Source: Leucobacter sp.
GTDB taxonomy: Bacteria; Actinomycetota; Actinomycetes; Actinomycetales; Microbacteriaceae
Direction: 5' to 3'
NCBI GenBank assembly: GCA_031178565.1
Contig: JAPSIU010000045.1
Location: 1-13,775 of the forward strand
Length of the DNA: 13,775 nucleotides
Part shown: piece after piece, positions 12,983-13,775 of the stretch
Layout of the letters: each line of letters opens with the position of its first letter
How positions within the stretch are numbered: position 1 is the stretch's first letter
Program-made: the position numbers and the translations under genes
The notes under the pieces: generated by a model
Databases searched by the model: none
Told to the model about the DNA's origin: nothing
What the model saw: only the letters and a program-made list of their open reading frames with translations

Positions 12983-13775
12983 ATGAGCACGGAAGAGGTG
13001 GACATGCCCGAGACGACTGACGTCGGCGAGCAGCGAATCCTCGCCGGGCGCTACGCCATCGGGGAGTTCATCGGGCAGGGCGGCATGGCCACCGTCTACC
13101 GGGGTACCGACACCAAGCTGGGGCGCCAGGTCGCGATCAAGGTCATGAAGGCCGACCTCGCGGGCGACGAGCAGTTCCGCTCCCGCTTCCGCCAGGAGGC
13201 CCAGTCCGCCTCGCGCATGGCGCACCCGACCGTGGTGCGCGTCTTCGACGCCGGCGACGACCTGATCCAGACCGCGGAGGGCCCCAAGCGGCTTCCGTTC
13301 ATCGTGATGGAGTACGTCGAGGGCACCAATCTGCGCCAGCTCCTCGCCGAGGGACAGCTCTCGCAGACGGAGGCGTGCCGCGTCGTCGACTCCGTGCTCA
13401 CGGCGCTCGAGTACTCGCACCGCGCGGGCATCGTGCACCGCGACATCAAGCCGGCGAACATCATGATCACCAAGGGCGGTCAGGTCAAGGTCATGGACTT
13501 CGGCATCGCTCGCGCGGTGTCGGAGACGTCGTCGACGCTGCAGCAGACCACCGCGATCCTCGGCACCGCGGCCTACTTCTCTCCCGAACAGGCCAAGGGC
13601 GAGTCCATCGACGCCCGCACCGATCTCTACTCGACCGCCGTGCTGCTCCACGAACTGCTGTCGGGCGACGTGCCCTTCCGCGGCGACACCGCCGTGGCGG
13701 TCGCCTATCAGCACGTGAGCGAGCGGCCGAAGCCGCCGAGCGAGCGCAACCCCGAGGTCACCCCCGAGCTCGACC
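12983..13775 (+). CDS. pknB: PknB, Ser/Thr protein kinase (N-terminal kinase domain; continues past window)
   Basis: 264 residues are visible, about the whole kinase domain. ATG 12983 has TGGAG 7 nt upstream; ATG 13004 is an alternative. Motifs are the Gly-rich loop IGQGGMATVYRG, Lys53 in VAIKVMK, HRDIKPANIM with Asp154, and DFG Asp172. The activation loop ARAVSETSSTLQQTTAILGTAAYFSPEQA-type segment carries Thr189 and Thr190 at the place of the mycobacterial PknB autophosphorylated pair. The membrane helix and extracellular PASTA repeats expected of PknB would lie beyond 13775. It is the master kinase of this cluster: known mycobacterial substrates include FhaA, PbpA, MviN and PstP. It is set off from pknA by 63 nt with its own ribosome-binding site, so its dosage may be controlled separately. 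Confidence 0.93.
   Translation, partial: MSTEEVDMPETTDVGEQRILAGRYAIGEFIGQGGMATVYRGTDTKLGRQVAIKVMKADLAGDEQFRSRFRQEAQSASRMAHPTVVRVFDAGDDLIQTAEGPKRLPFIVMEYVEGTNLRQLLAEGQLSQTEACRVVDSVLTALEYSHRAGIVHRDIKPANIMITKGGQVKVMDFGIARAVSETSSTLQQTTAILGTAAYFSPEQAKGESIDARTDLYSTAVLLHELLSGDVPFRGDTAVAVAYQHVSERPKPPSERNPEVTPELD

Noticed and set aside
11102..13714. Very long minus-strand open frame (870 codons) opposite pknA and pknB
   Set aside because: It is antisense to two clear kinases and spans their intergenic gap. It is low-complexity Arg/Gly/Val/Asp sequence with no recognisable family.

Overview
The window is very GC-rich, uses many GTG starts and stop-start overlaps, and carries the conserved actinobacterial cell-wall and cell-division signalling cluster in the order fhaA-fhaB-pstP-rodA-pbpA-pknA-pknB behind a tRNA-Leu gene. 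This is the order known from Mycobacterium near the chromosome origin. Gene style (short FhaA, PASTA-bearing PknA, leaderless-looking promoters) suggests an actinobacterium of the Micrococcales, probably Microbacteriaceae; the genus cannot be fixed from sequence reading alone.

Region 1 (1-1648): the start of a minus-strand ABC-transporter solute-binding lipoprotein, cut by the window edge, then a divergent plus-strand unit. That unit is a small helix-turn-helix protein coupled by an ATGA overlap to a Clp-N/SRPBCC gene that is split between two frames and looks broken. Two 17-bp direct repeats sit on the core promoter of the unit.

Region 2 (1706-4855, minus): a tightly overlapped three-gene operon. 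It encodes an HSL-family alpha/beta hydrolase, a condensation-fold (alcohol-acetyltransferase-like) acyltransferase, and a zinc-ribbon six-helix membrane protein of the DUF6320 type. A 13-residue mini-ORF ends exactly on the GTG start of the first gene. Together they look like an envelope-associated ester- or acyl-transfer system of unknown product.

Region 3 (4856-5345): about 490 bp without a credible gene. It holds degenerate G/C-rich tandem repeats, two pairs of 14-bp direct repeats and a perfect 10-bp inverted repeat. A minus-strand tRNA-Leu(CAG) follows (5346-5428).

Region 4 (5505-13775, plus): the FHA / Ser-Thr phosphatase / SEDS glycosyltransferase / class B PBP / Ser-Thr kinase operon. 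PknA and PknB phosphorylate, PstP dephosphorylates, FhaA and FhaB bind phosphothreonine, and RodA-PbpA polymerise and cross-link peptidoglycan under that control. Genes from fhaA to pknA are joined by 4-8 nt overlaps or a 2-nt gap. pknB follows after 63 nt with its own Shine-Dalgarno and a possible -10 box, and is cut by the window end. The PknA-type kinase is unusual in having a PASTA repeat followed by an extra disulfide-capable beta-rich domain.
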